Of a stretch of 64,000 nucleotides of DNA, positions 52,801 through 63,775 are shown in pieces. Location of the stretch: contig NC_090964.1 in NCBI RefSeq assembly GCF_040807025.1, positions 7,557,214-7,621,213 of the forward strand. The letters run 5' to 3'. The position numbers were made by a program, and so were the translations under genes. The DNA is from Struthio camelus. Lineage: Eukaryota > Chordata > Aves > Struthioniformes > Struthionidae. How positions within the stretch are numbered: the stretch's first letter is position 1; every line of letters starts with the position of its first letter. The notes beneath the pieces are model-generated. The model did not search any database, was not told the DNA's origin, and worked only from the letters and a program-made list of their open reading frames with translations.

Positions 52801-55800
52801 TGGGCACCTGGCATTTGAACTTGGAACAGTTACTGTAAATGACTGTGTCCCCTCCCTACCCCTCAAATTTGCAAACAGAGTACAGAATGTGCTTTGGCTA
52901 CAGTCCAAGGGACCTATTTCCAAACCTCTCCACAAATGAAGCATCTCTACTATTTACAGGAGAGAACTGCAAACTTTTGTCACTGAGACTGAGAAGCCCA
53001 AGTAAAATTTCTGTGCTTGGCATTTAAGTATTCTTCAAATTTGTGAGCATGCATCGCTTCTGCGGGACAAAAAACAAAGATCCCTGCCTGGTTTTGGTAT
53101 ACCATAACCTAATTTAGAGAGCTAAGACAACCAATGAGTTGGACGGGTTAGCAATGAAGAGCTGCTCAAGCTTCATCCCATGCACTGCTCCTTCTCCACC
53201 AAGAGTCAAGTCATTCAAGTTGCCAGGTTGACTTAGAGTTAACCCAGAAGATCCAATACTAAGCGCTCAAAATGAGTTTCATGTCAAAATGCTAGCCAAA
53301 AGCAACAAACTGAGGGGTTCAAAATTCTGATAAAATAAGGAATACAGCTAAAAATACAACTGCTTCCAAATCAGAAAGTAAATGGCAATGTCCACAGAAG
53401 AATGTGCCTGTAGGGGAAAAAAAAAAATAGCTCAGATTCTCAAAACTCACTGAAACAGAGGCGCAGTTTTGAACCTGCACATCCTCCTCACAGCGTACTC
53501 AAAAGTTCCAGCTAGGAAAAACGTTATCTTAGATTGAAATGGTGTTGGAATTTTTATTTTAGAGCAGATATAATAGCAGGGTTTTGGTGGAGGCTTTCTT
53601 CCTTTTTTAATTTGCTCTTCATTGCTTCTAGTTCCAACGTAAGTATTGTGCAAATCACTTATTAAAAGGTACCTCTATGAATGTATTCTATATCCCTTGG
53701 GATACAGTATCTAAGTTTTTCATTCGCAGAGTAGAACCTCCTCCTTCAGGACATTTTGCTTCATCTCATTAAGCTACAGTACAGCATGTCTCACTGGAGT
53801 GAGTAATACAAGCTTTGAAAGACTAAAGAAATACATTTATGCTTACTTTGATTTTATTTTTAGACAAAACCACGTTAAAAAAAAAAAAACTATTTCCTTT
53901 ATTTAAAAAAGCAGCTCTCAAAGTACAGACTATCAAACTCTAGCCAAAGTAGTAATGCTTTAACAGAGCCAAAAAAGTCTGAAGCTGATCCAGTAGCACT
54001 GACTGATCTCATTAGCTCTTCTCATGAAAATATACAGATATGACTTCACTCCTGGATTACACTCCTATATTTAGTTTATACCTAATATGGATATTTAGTG
54101 TACAGAACTAAGCCATTTCCTTTCCTCGTGTAAAGTTCCTTGCCCTTTGTCTAATCAACAATACAAGGAATAAGTTCGAACTCTTAGAGAACTCACACAC
54201 AAAGACATCTGCAAGTAATAGCAGTTTAGCTTATGTTTTTAACTTCAGCATAAATAAACATAGCATACAGAGCTATGAAATCAGATTGTGCCACAACTGC
54301 ACGTTTAACCCATCAGGAAAAAAAAAAAACTCAAAACAAATTTAACAGATTTAGCTATTATTCTTCAAAGGAGAAAATATTCTAAATAACAGATTTAAAG
54401 CTCCTGAAATCAGAACTTTATTTGAACTCATATCAAGGAAAACAGAGCCATCGTTTTGTTTTGAGGTTTTAACTGTTAAAAGGTTTATAAACTCCTGATA
54501 CAACTATTGAGCACAAAAGGATTACCCAATACCTTTTTTTCCCCCCCTCAGGGAAAATATATATTTTCGAAGTTATGAATATTCATAATTTGAGAAAAAT
54601 GCAAGAAAAAACTTAACTGGAATAATAAATTTGCTATGGGTTATTTAAAAAGAACTTAGAAGATGAAAATCAGTTTACTTGGATAGCAAATACAGAAGTA
54701 AATTTCTTCTTCCATGGATGGTCAACTTGCAATCAAACATCACCTTAACTAAATACTTAGACAAACTAAGCGAAGGGACTCAATTTAAAAAACAGTTCTC
54801 ACAGTTCCAAATGCCCCTACATTTGCAGACAAAAACACCTTGCTTTCTCCTACACTGTCTAGTTAGAGTTTTATAGAATTGCATTGCTCATCTGGACACT
54901 ACAGGCTTATCAGTTGCAGGGCCTAATCAGCAACTGACCACCTCATCAAAAATAAACAAACAAAAAACCCAGCAACAACAAAAATTTGGGTTACTGACAA
55001 GTATAGATATTGAATCGCTTTGGTGGATTTCTAAGGGGTTATGTCCAGCCCAACCAGAATTTGGAATTCATGCAGGCACCATTATAAAAGCATGTAGGCC
55101 TTGTGTTAGCCACATCAGAGCAAATAACTGTCTCATTCAAAAGAGAATCTGAACGTGGTCTCACCAGTGAGACAACAACAAGAGCTCAGGGCTCTTTCTG
55201 TCCCTTTTGACTAATGTAAACTTTTAAAATCAAACTTGAACCCTCAAAGTACAAAAGTCACTTTTCAAAGTACATAAATTACTATTTAGCTAAAAGTTCA
55301 ATTAATTCCCTGGTTAGACTCTCCCAAACACAGGTTTTTGTGAAGGACAACTCAGCCTTCGAAAATCCACGAGTTCAAAAACAAGAGCCAGCTACAGAAC
55401 AGACTACTTCTCCGTTCGTCCTATTCACATGAAAAGACAGTAACACCTTGCAAATAATACAAGGAAAACTCTTTCTTCCCTTAGTGTTTCTTCCAGAAGA
55501 CTAGGTCAGAATAGCCGATAGAAGATCAGACAGTCATATTGAATCACTTCAGGCTGTGAGAGTAATAATTACTAACTTCTTAGGATGCTAATATTGTCAC
55601 AGTGCTGCCCACTGAAAGATTATCAGACCCTCCCACTCACTTCCTAACAGTGAGTTTATATGAACGTTCCTCACCCGCATGTTACTTCTCAACAGACAAG
55701 TATCTCTCGTCAGTTTTCTCTACCTACAGAGGAGACATCTCTTTTGAGAGGCTTCTCATTCTTTTCAAGTATTTTCCTATTATCTTTGACATCACATTAA

Positions 55801-58800
55801 GTATATTCTTCCCTGCTTCCGTGAATTCCTTATTACACATACACACAGTTACAAGCAGACATACAAAAGCATCGAGCCTAAGACTCAGACTGCTTAGGTC
55901 CTTGATGTGCATCTTTTCAATGACTTTTTGCAGAGCTTCAAGTCTGTCCCACAACAAGTGTTCGGAGACGCAGAAGCTTGCTTCTCTTGCTCCTTCAAGC
56001 CTTCTAGTGCACAGCCCGAGACATCTCCCATCTATGAAAACTGAGAATAGGCTCGTCTTTTACAGTTGTATCTATGTTCAGAGAATGCATCTGAGGTTTA
56101 CTGCATTTGTAGCAAATAACTCAGAAGTACCACCTCAGACGACCATACAATCCTAACCGTCAGATTATCAGGCTGTGAAGGGCAATGAGCTGAAATTTAG
56201 GAACTCCGCCAGTTCTCATACCACTCTGTGAGGAAAGGAGGAAAAGTGCACAAGTGTCAGACAGCTTTCAACTGCAAAGTAAAACAGAAGGTCTCTTGAC
56301 AATCTAACTGAATTGTCAAGATGTTAACCACTGGAAAGCGAAGGATATATACCAGTGAATAAAACAACTGCCACTGAAGTTTATTCAGAAGCAATTTCTG
56401 ACTGAAGAAAAGATAACTCATCTGTGTAAGCCCTCTGGAAATGACTGTTAGTTTTTTACTTTTCAATATTTTGGGAAAAAAAGTAAAATTTAAACTTGAA
56501 ACCATCTCAATATTTGTAAACTGAATGCTGTACCAAGGGCATTAGTTTCTGTATTAGAAATTAGACTCAAATCACAAAGAGAAGTCGTTTTCTGGCTATA
56601 AGCACTCTCCCAGGTGGAATCCTAAGGAGCATAGCTCGCTGGCCAAAGAGGAGAAAAAAATGGATTTATTGCAATTAAGCACAGGATATACCAAGATGCT
56701 TATGCCTCAGCTTATAAAGGGATCCCTTATGATACTCCTGTATTTCCTCAAAAGCAATAACCTGCACGTGAAGTTTTGTTATCTATACCAAATGCATATC
56801 AAAGGCAGGCTGAGAAAATTCTCAGGTGCAGAGGTTATTACATCATAAGCTCCAAAGGATAATCTTGTATGTAAGGAAGAGACTTATCTAATCGGATTAT
56901 CAAGTAGCAGGACTGCCCTGACAAGATTGTATCTGAGGAACAACATTGCATGTCTCTAGTCATGTTACTTCCTAGTATAGAACATCTTTTTAATTTTATG
57001 GCTATACTGCAGTTGACAAAAGAAAACAAAAAAAAAACAATAACGACAAATTAGTTCATGGAATGGTTCGTTATAAATCAATATACAGTAGCTATACTAC
57101 TCCAGAGTGGCACAACTGAGCAAGGATACTCACAGGCAATGAGCCAGAGACAAAGCCAAATCTGAATGCTAGCAATTCAGGCAAATTGTATTCTTTCTCT
57201 CACCCAGCACTGAAGCAGCTGCTGTCCGCTACTAGAGACGTACACATGCATACATCCCTTTCCTGCCATGGGCTCTAACATTTCATTGAACAACAGACCA
57301 CAAAATGGATCCAGCTCCTAGAAGGCAAACAGTTCACTTGCCAATTCTGTTTAATTTGGATATACAAAGTGTGGATAGGCTTCTGTTTACAATCATCGCG
57401 TGTGCTTTAGAGTTGAGTACCTTACCAAATGTGAATTCACAGCATTTTTCTATGGACAGTACAATTCACAGGCCAACTGTGCTTTAGATAGAGATGCTAT
57501 CTGATTTTCTAAATAGGTGTCCAATTTTGCAATGAAAAAAGCTTACTTGAAAGCTGCCAGATATCCAGGGTTCAATTAATTTGCAAGTACAGACACATTA
57601 TGCAGTTTAAGAAGAAAGCATCTCCCTTAACGATTACCCATATGTAACCCATGCATGTTACCTTAACCCAACACCTCGTGCTAACAGATACACAATTAAG
57701 AATTACTTGTTCGTTGAGTTTTTTTTTTTTCCTTAAACACTGAACTTGTTGATCACCTGTGTCTTCACTTTGCTATTACAAAAGAACTCAGTCACTGACT
57801 GCCCTCTGAAACACCACGGGTTGAGCTCTGGCAGCTTCCATCCATGTCTCTTTTGTACACCATCTTAAACAAACTGTACAAGCAGTTGTATAAGCTCTGT
57901 TCCATGGTTTCACAGACGAGTGGTTCTGTTTGACCAAATCAGTTTGCCACACTTTTTATTTACAATAAAAATCCAGACACGATCAACTAAATTGCAATTA
58001 TTACAAGTGGCCTGTAAGAGTTGTACCGAATCACAATGCTCTAGTTTCTGCATGCCTGTTCATTACATTGCAGTCTTCACTACTCTAAAATGCCACCAGG
58101 GCATGTACAATATTCTTATTAGACAATGGAAGTGGGCCTCCCTTATTAATAAAACATGTGAACATAGTAGGAAACTAACTGAAATCAGATACATCACTAG
58201 TTTTGCCTAATCAGCTCTCAGAGGAAAGACTTGACAAATATTTACACTAAGTTAAAAGAGGCTGCAGGCAGCCCACCAGCACTCTAATGAAAAAAATGCT
58301 CAAGTTACTCATGAGATTAAGACAGACACCATTCACCTCAATTCCAGCACTGTACTACTAACATTTTCTTATCTAAATATCCTAACTCTGCATATGCTTT
58401 TATCACAGAATATGAAAATACAAGTTATAACAGACTGATACACTGTCTTCTTGAACGAACCAAAGCAATCTGCGGGTGCCTAACAGTTATTTCTAACTGA
58501 AAGCTAACCATGTGTGCGCTCCTCACCATGCTGTGCCACCCCTCCTTCACCAATTCTGTTACTGATCACAATTAAATAAGATGCAAACCCAACATTTTGG
58601 GCATGAAGCCAAACAGTTTCTCCTGCTGCTTCATAGGTTTGTTTCTCAAGCTTTAATCCATACCTTTGTTTCATGTTAGTCTGGCTGCTACAATCTTTTG
58701 TATGCAGGTCATACAGTTGCCGCCCTTCAGCCGCAGGCATTTGGCACAGATTTCTTTTTTGGTCAAGAAGTCTTTCCATTACCTCTGTATGAAGAGCTTC

Positions 58801-61036
58801 ACTGGCTAACAGCACACAGGTTGAACCAAGACCCCATATACAGTTCTAGAAGTGATTATCTATATTGTGAAGTCTTGTTCTAATACTCACTCAAAAACTT
58901 CATGATTCTTCTAGGCTGTACCTGTATTCAGGTGGAAAACGTGGAATAGATGAAAGCAGACTACTTGTGCTTCCTATTTACAGGACACAAATCTAGTGCT
59001 CTTCTAGACAGACACTATTAACTTTATTGACTAACCATAAATATTTTTCTTGCATTTATATGAAGTGATCATCTTAAGAGGCTAGATGGGTAGAAGGTAA
59101 GACTTCTATTAAGCTTTAGGAAAAAAAACAAAAAACAAAAAACACTGCTCAACCAGCTTAAGCACAGTGGGGGACAGGTAGCAACAGCCAGACAGATGAA
59201 ACAAGTTAACTATACTGACACATGCTAGGGGTGTGGAGTGTCCTTCCTCTGCAGGATTTTCCAGGAAAATAATCTTTACCTGAGGATCATGAAGACAGAC
59301 AAGAATAACTTCTTTTTTAATTTGAGCTCTGCCCTCAAGGCAGACAGTATACAGCTTGCAATAGTCATTCATAACACTGGAAAAAGGCTTCCTTGAGGGA
59401 CACGGTACTCGCTGATAATCCTGAAAATAGCCCTCTTAAATCCATGCCACTAAAGATGTTTCAACTGAGAACGATAAAGTTTTCCTATTTTTTAATCTTT
59501 CACATATTCTAATGTCTTTATTGGGCCAATACTGATTTAATCAGAAACGATACATCTTCTTCCACGCTACTTCTCATGCATGAAATAACCTCTTTAAATA
59601 GATCCACAAAGCTTATACCTCCCCCCAAATCTTTTGGCCATCACTGATTTCTGCTAAAAAGGAAACAAAAAAAAAAAAAAGAGGAAAAAAAAAAATCAGC
59701 CTATCAGCTTGAGGACAGATGAAGGTAAATTGGCACATTATACATGCTATATTAAAAAGATACTGTTATAAATAATTTATAGTAATCTATAAATTAACTG
59801 CTGTATCAGTAAGCTCTAACCTCCACACTGAAATATTTTGACTAAATTCAGGTCTGGAATTCTCCACTGCAATGTCTTCCCTATGTCCTGTTACTGCATC
59901 TTAAAACCACTAGTGAGCCCGAAAAGGATGAATTCAACATCTTTAGAGCATCATTTAATAAATAAAATTTATATTTAATGACTTATTTGCAAAGCTGTAT
60001 CTAGTCTGGTAGAGCTTTTCATGTCTGCCACCATGGCTTTTTCTAATAAGCAATTCCCAAAAACTCAGATGAAGGCTTTCCATTATTTTCGTACTGCAAT
60101 AGGAAGAAACTTCACCAGAAGAATTAGAAGTGTGAAGAAAGCCTCTTTGCATATACAAAGTATATGTAAATAAGGAAAACAAAAGATAAATGCTGCTTAT
60201 TCCCTGCCTTCTTAATATGAAGTAAAAAGGAAGATGTTGCATCGCTAGAGCCCCAGAAGATGCAAAATATTGCATCATACCGCCATACATTAATGCAAAA
60301 CACGTGGAGATACCATATGGTATCCTCGCTAGATAAGGGCAGTACAACACATGCTCTGTTCTTCTAGTTGAGGGGAAAAACCGGCGAGGCATTGGCGCGC
60401 GTGGGTTCGGCCAGGGCACCCAGGGGCTCCCACTGCCGCCACCTCCACCTGCGCACCGCGCGGAAAGCGCGCGGGCTACGCGGCTGCCCAGCCCCAGCCC
60501 TGCGAGGTACCAGCTGCAGCGCTCGCCCGCCTCTCCTGGGCTCCCGGGAAAGAAATTTCCAGCAAAAACACACACACACACAGACACTTTTCAGAAGTGA
60601 GCGCCGGGGCGGCTCGCGCTGCCCCTCGCCCCCCCCCCCCCCGGCAGAGCCGCCCTGAGGGCAGCCCCCCGCCCGCGACGCCCCGGCGTGAGGGGGGGGG
60701 GGAAAGGCAGAGACGGGCTCCCCCCGCCCGGCACCGCGGAGGGGCGGCGGCGGCAACAATAGGCGCGGAGCGGCGGGAGGGAGGCGGCCGCGCCCGTTCC
60801 CGCCGCCAGCAAGTTGCTGAGGGAAACTTGGAGCCGCCGGACGGCGGCGGGGTGGGGGGAGGGGAGGGGGCGTCGGGCGGGAAACCGGCGGAGGGGGAAG
60901 GGAGGGCGGGGGGGGGGGGGGCGTCCAACGGTCGGGAGCGAGACGGGGACCGGCCGCGCCTTACCTTGACGAAGAGCTCGATGACGGGCTCCTTGTCGCC
61001 CTCCTTGAGCCCGTTAACGGGCACGGACAGCGCCAT
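32201..61036 (-). CDS. CLIC4: CLIC4, chloride intracellular channel 4 (complete six-exon coding region)
   Basis: CLIC4 is a glutaredoxin/GST-like-fold protein that exists as a soluble, redox-active form and associates with membranes. It also moves to the nucleus and acts in angiogenesis, ciliogenesis, cytoskeletal and TGF-beta signalling. The exons join as 61036-60965, 44145-44036, 38213-38088, 36663-36557, 33354-33173 and 32365-32201 (stop included), giving 253 residues, exactly the usual CLIC4 length. Internal exon sizes of 110, 126, 107 and 182 are the CLIC family standard. All introns are GT-AG and all phases agree. Key parts are the CPFS redox motif with Cys35, the hydrophobic putative membrane segment (about residues 37-57), and the nuclear localisation signal KVVAKKYR at 199-206, which spans the last exon junction. 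The start begins [12 protein letters not shown], diagnostic for CLIC4 over CLIC5 or CLIC6. No defect is seen. Confidence 0.97.
32366..33172 (-). other. CLIC4: CLIC4 intron 5
   Basis: An 807-base GT-AG intron (donor GTAAGT). It contains a perfect 20-base tandem duplication at 33024-33063. No other feature is seen. Confidence 0.9.
33024..33063. repeat. Perfect 2 x 20-base tandem duplication
   Basis: AACTACAGTTACATTTATAT is repeated twice with no mismatch, suggesting a recent local duplication in intron 5. Confidence 0.95.
33173..33354 (-). CDS. CLIC4: CLIC4 coding exon 5
   Basis: 182 bases: two bases complete Ala139, then residues 140-199 run from [20 protein letters not shown] to LPKLHIVK. 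It encodes the all-helical C-terminal domain core, including the acidic loop [14 protein letters not shown] and the [14 protein letters not shown] helix of the GST-like fold. Donor GTAAGT; acceptor TTTGTAG. The exon after MEDI reads AISTRKF where human CLIC4 has KFSTRKF. Confidence 0.97.
33355..36556 (-). other. CLIC4: CLIC4 intron 4
   Basis: About 3.2 kb, GT-AG, AT-rich. I see no exon, RNA gene or recognisable transposon in it. Confidence 0.85.
36557..36663 (-). CDS. CLIC4: CLIC4 coding exon 4
   Basis: 107 bases: one base completes Lys103, residues 104-138 follow ([20 protein letters not shown], then [15 protein letters not shown]), and one base starts Ala139. This is the linker between the thioredoxin-like and helical domains. 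Acceptor TTTTTAG; donor GTAGGT. Human CLIC4 has Tyr where this copy has Phe in FSAFIKN. Confidence 0.97.
36664..38087 (-). other. CLIC4: CLIC4 intron 3
   Basis: About 1.4 kb, GT-AG. It contains a two-copy imperfect 20-base tandem repeat (37810-37849). Nothing else is recognised. Confidence 0.88.
37810..37849. repeat. Imperfect 2 x 20-base tandem repeat
   Basis: GAAGGGTGACAGAAGTCTAA is followed directly by GAAGGGTGACAAGAGTCTAG and the start of a third copy (GAAGGA). Confidence 0.85.
38088..38213 (-). CDS. CLIC4: CLIC4 coding exon 3
   Basis: 126 bases: one base completes Arg61, residues 62-102 follow ([20 protein letters not shown], then [21 protein letters not shown]), and two bases start Lys103. 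It encodes the second half of the thioredoxin-like domain, including the conserved cis-proline region (GTHPPF). Donor GTAAGT; acceptor CACTGTAG. Confidence 0.97.
40807..40851. repeat. A-tract followed by (AT)n microsatellite
   Basis: About 14 A are followed by about 15 AT units. Likely length-variable. Confidence 0.92.
42451..42477. repeat. Long poly-A run
   Basis: A pure A tract of about 27 bases in CLIC4 intron 2. No retroposon body is recognised next to it. Confidence 0.85.
44036..44145 (-). CDS. CLIC4: CLIC4 coding exon 2 (redox motif)
   Basis: 110 bases, phase 0 entry, residues 25-60 plus two bases of Arg61. It begins [24 protein letters not shown] carries the glutaredoxin-like Cys35, and the following [18 protein letters not shown] is the hydrophobic stretch proposed to insert in membranes. 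Acceptor CTTTTGCAG; donor GTAAGG. All motif residues are intact. Confidence 0.98.
51943..51966. repeat. Abutting poly-A and poly-G runs
   Basis: About 11 A are followed by about 13 G: a homopurine block of the same type as the T/G junction at 11341-11373. Confidence 0.9.
58504..58815 (-). mobile_element. Possible degenerate Ty3/gypsy- or retrovirus-type integrase C-terminal fragment
   Basis: An uninterrupted 103-codon frame on the CLIC4 strand contains LYDLHT, then [14 protein letters not shown], then GETVWLHAQ (58603-58671). The pattern of K/Q-rich, Tyr, a short spacer, then Gly-acid-x-Val-Trp-Leu resembles the end of retroelement integrases, where it reads RQK.YYD...F..GD.VWL. One extra Ala sits before the GE. 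No catalytic core, LTR or flanking pol sequence is recognisable, and the frame after VWLHAQ no longer matches. It could be chance. It has no intact viral function. Confidence 0.25.
60965..61036 (-). CDS. CLIC4: CLIC4 coding exon 1
   Basis: 72 bases encoding residues 1-24, from [17 protein letters not shown] to ELFVK. The start is well fixed: the context is AGCATGG (A at -3, G at +4), and an in-frame TGA lies two codons upstream (61042-61040). The donor is GTAAGG at 60964. Human CLIC4 reads [24 protein letters not shown], so substitutions are few and conservative. Confidence 0.97.
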
Positions 61037-61173
61037 GCTTCAGCCTCCGCCTGCCTCTCGCCTCGCCTCGCCCGGTGCTGCCAGCCGGGACGGCGACGCG
61101 CCACCGCTCGCCTTTCCCCCGCCCTGCGCGACTGCGCCCGACGCCGCCCGCCCAGCCCAGCCCGCCGCGGCCC

Positions 61174-61245
61174 GGGGAGAGGGGGGCGGGGCCTGCGCTC
61201 GGGGAGAGGGGGGCGGGGCCTGCGCTCGGGGGCGGGGCCGGCGCT
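61174..61245 (-). repeat. Tandem GC-box repeat upstream of CLIC4
   Basis: Two perfect 27-base units (61174-61200 and 61201-61227) and a partial third each carry a GGGGCGGGGCC Sp1/KLF box as read on the + strand. They lie about 140-210 bases upstream of the CLIC4 ATG, probably in or next to the core promoter. Confidence 0.85.
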
Positions 61246-61893
61246 GAGCGGGGGCAACGGTTTCTGTGGCGGGGCGGAGGGCGCGGCGCGAGCCGGGGCG
61301 GGGGGAGGGGGCTGGAGCCGCCTCAGGGCGCGGCCGCCGCCGCGGCGGTGCCCCATGGCCCTGAGGGCTGCGCCCGGGCTTGGCCCCCCCCCCCCCAGCG
61401 GCAAAGGGGGGGGACCCCTACCCCCTTTCTTCCCCCCCTCCCCAAACCGGGACAACCCCCTCGGCGCCGGGAACCGTCCGGCCGCGGCCCTGCGGGTCGC
61501 CGCTGCCGCCACAGCGCAGCCCCCGCGCCGGGGCCTCACCACTAGAAGCCTTTTTTTTTTTTTCTTTCCCTGACGGGGGTGCGTGTGGCAGGCGGGGAAT
61601 CTATTTAGAGAGGTTTCCAGCCTAGTTTTTCCCTCGCTATTAAGGTCAGGGACTGAGGAGCTGGGCAGAAACAAAAAATAAAATAAAAAATTAAAAAAAA
61701 ACGCGCAGGAGATTTGGGCGAAGCGGTGGGGACGAAATTAAACCGCTCGCTCTTTTCCAGCCCCTCCGCCAAAGCAGCAGCGGGCCGCGCAGCCTGCCCT
61801 CACATTTTCCCCCTGCCACCGAGGCCCAGCCTGCCCCAACAGAGCGGCTTTTATGCCCGAGCAGCACCCGCCCTCCCTCCCAGCCCTTCCTTT

Positions 61894-61938
61894 TTCAGGA
61901 GCTCAGACTCTATTTTTAATAGTCTGAGCTCAACCTGA
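61894..61938. repeat. Imperfect palindrome / cruciform-type inverted repeat
   Basis: GAGCTCAGAC (61899-61908) pairs exactly with GTCTGAGCTC (61922-61931). The inner arms TATT/AATA also pair, leaving a TTT loop and a two-base bulge. Outside, TTCAG and CTGAA extend the stem with a three-base bulge on one side. Confidence 0.9.
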
Positions 61939-63624
61939 AGGTCTCGTTCCCAGGGTGGGATGCGCCGGGGTTGTGGGATACGCCGGGGTGGCTCCCCAGG
62001 GACCGGCAGGCCCAGCTCCGCGCCCCGGCGGCTCTGGTGCTGCCTGCACCCGGGGCCCTGCGACGAGTCTCCCTGTAATTTGTACCCAAATGCATCCAGA
62101 AACGGATGGGGACCATGTGGTTATGAACAGAGTGCTTGCTAGTAGTAATAAAACCTCCTCTCTTTCTCTCTCCAGGCGTTTTACTAGCTGCCGTTCAGCG
62201 TAACCGGATGGCTTTAAGCAAATTTCGTCTCTGAGTGCCCTTGAAACTTGCATCTGGAGCAGGAAAGACGGCTGTTGGCCCCCTCTCCCTGTGCTGACAG
62301 GGCTGGGCGGCCGATGTGACAAAGTCCTTTCGTGCACGTTTCTGTAGCTTCCTTACAGCCCTTCGGAGCTCAGCAGGCTCCCTTGCAGTCAATGGGAGCC
62401 TCTTTTCTGTTTGTTTTATAGACGCTCCAAGGAGTCTCTCTGATTCATGGGGTGGGACGGTCAAAATTAGAAATCGATGTGTCATTGCAACTAAACCAGC
62501 AATCAGGGAGCTAGGCAGGACCACACAGTCTTAGCCCTGTCCAGGAACCTCAGTGAATAATTGTCTTTAAATTAATTGCAACTTACACCACAAAGGACAC
62601 AGTAGTCAGAACATGGGTATGGAGCAGGGAGAGGGAGGGAATGACATTTCCTCTAAAGGAGACTGTCTCGGAGACGTCAGCTTTTTGGAGCTTTTTTCAC
62701 GTTCACTTTTGCACTTTTAAGACAACAGAGTTGCACCAGTAGATGCAAGTGTTACCAGCAGATTAAGGTCCTGATAATGAGGGGTTTTATTACAAGGTCA
62801 TTGCATCATGCTGGTGGGTGCGAGTTGTTACCCTCTGCTGTGTCTTGGGTATCTGCTGTGAATGAAATCAGTCATTCAGCTCCTTTCCTGATAACTTTGC
62901 TCGCGTCCCGGAACTGCCATCGTTCTGGCTTGCTTTGGCTCAGAGGCCACGAGCTGAGTCCTCTCAGCTGGGACTGAGCAGCACCAGGACAAGAAACCCA
63001 GCGTCATGTCTCCCCCTTAGCTATGGACTAGGCCTTCCTGTGGGTACCTCCCCATCCCCTTCTGCCAAAAGTCTCAAAATCACAGGATTTTGTAAAAGTT
63101 GAACTCTTGTTAAAGCCTGAGCTCCCCAAAACAAGAACTCGCCTACTTTTGAAAAGGCACGATCTTAATACAAAGAAATAGCTCTCCCACAGAGCCGCTA
63201 AAGGCAGGTGTATAGCAGCAAATTCGCGGTCTGCGAGGCACTCGGGGCTTTCTCACATTTTACCAGCAGTACAAATGAGCTGCCAGTGCCACTTGTACTC
63301 ACTACCACTGAATTTCTTCTCTAATAAAAGAGTTGGCGTGGCGTTATCTTGCCAAGCAGTTACCAGCTAGTTTATTTCATTTGTATCCAGCTGCTCCAGC
63401 CTTGTCTGTTTCTTAAAAATCTTTTATTTTACTTTTAGATAACATTTTCCTGGTTTTCAGCTGGCTCCTACTGAACCCCTCATCCTCCGCATTCAAATGA
63501 AACCTCTTTCTCTAATGATGTTCAGTGTGGTTTTGAATGTTGAAAACTCTCAGTTGTTTCCTAGTTCTATAATTGATGGTTGTGTTATTCTGACAGATTT
63601 TTGCAACAATACTTAGAATTAATT

Positions 63625-63775
63625 TGCCTAAGCTTTACGAAATAAATAACCAATCCTTATAGCAATCTATAAGGAAGTAAGTACTACCTACCTTTTACAG
63701 CTGTGAGAATGAGTCAGAAAAGTTATGTGCTTTATTAAAGTCAAATTTGCACTGAGTCAGGGAGTTAGAAGAAAG
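63625..63775 (+). mobile_element. MIR SINE remnant
   Basis: The order of conserved MIR blocks is kept over about 150 bases: CTAAGCTTTAC, then CAATCCTTATAGCAA...TATAAGGAAGTAAGTACTA, then TTTTACAG.TG.GA.AATGAG, then AGTTATGTG, and a diverged AAGTCA..TTGCA..GAGTCAGG end. This parallels the MIR consensus from its TTCTAAGCGCTTTACA stretch to the tail. Diverged but collinear, so fairly convincing as an ancient amniote SINE. Confidence 0.6.

Larger units (their letters stand above)
44146..60964 (-). other. CLIC4: CLIC4 intron 1
   Basis: About 16.8 kb, GT-AG (donor GTAAGG). It is mostly AT-rich until about 60360, where the promoter CpG island begins. It contains simple A/G runs (51943-51966), a CA run (about 50400-50411), a possible retroelement integrase remnant (58504-58815) and an unusually long open frame at 55602-56156. 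No RNA gene is recognised. Confidence 0.85.
60600..61560 (-). promoter_or_regulatory. CLIC4: CLIC4 CpG-island promoter region
   Basis: A CpG-dense block surrounds the CLIC4 start codon, the usual architecture for this broadly expressed gene. I see no TATA box on the CLIC4 strand. Transcription probably starts between about 61100 and 61300, given a mammalian-like 5' UTR and the GC boxes at 61180-61240. It includes C and G runs (about 60630-60643 and 60908-60921). Confidence 0.7.

Noticed and set aside
32201..61036. Assignment to another CLIC paralogue (CLIC5, CLIC6 or CLIC2)
   Set aside because: The [12 protein letters not shown] start, 253-residue length, [18 protein letters not shown] stretch and neighbouring RUNX3 all point to CLIC4.
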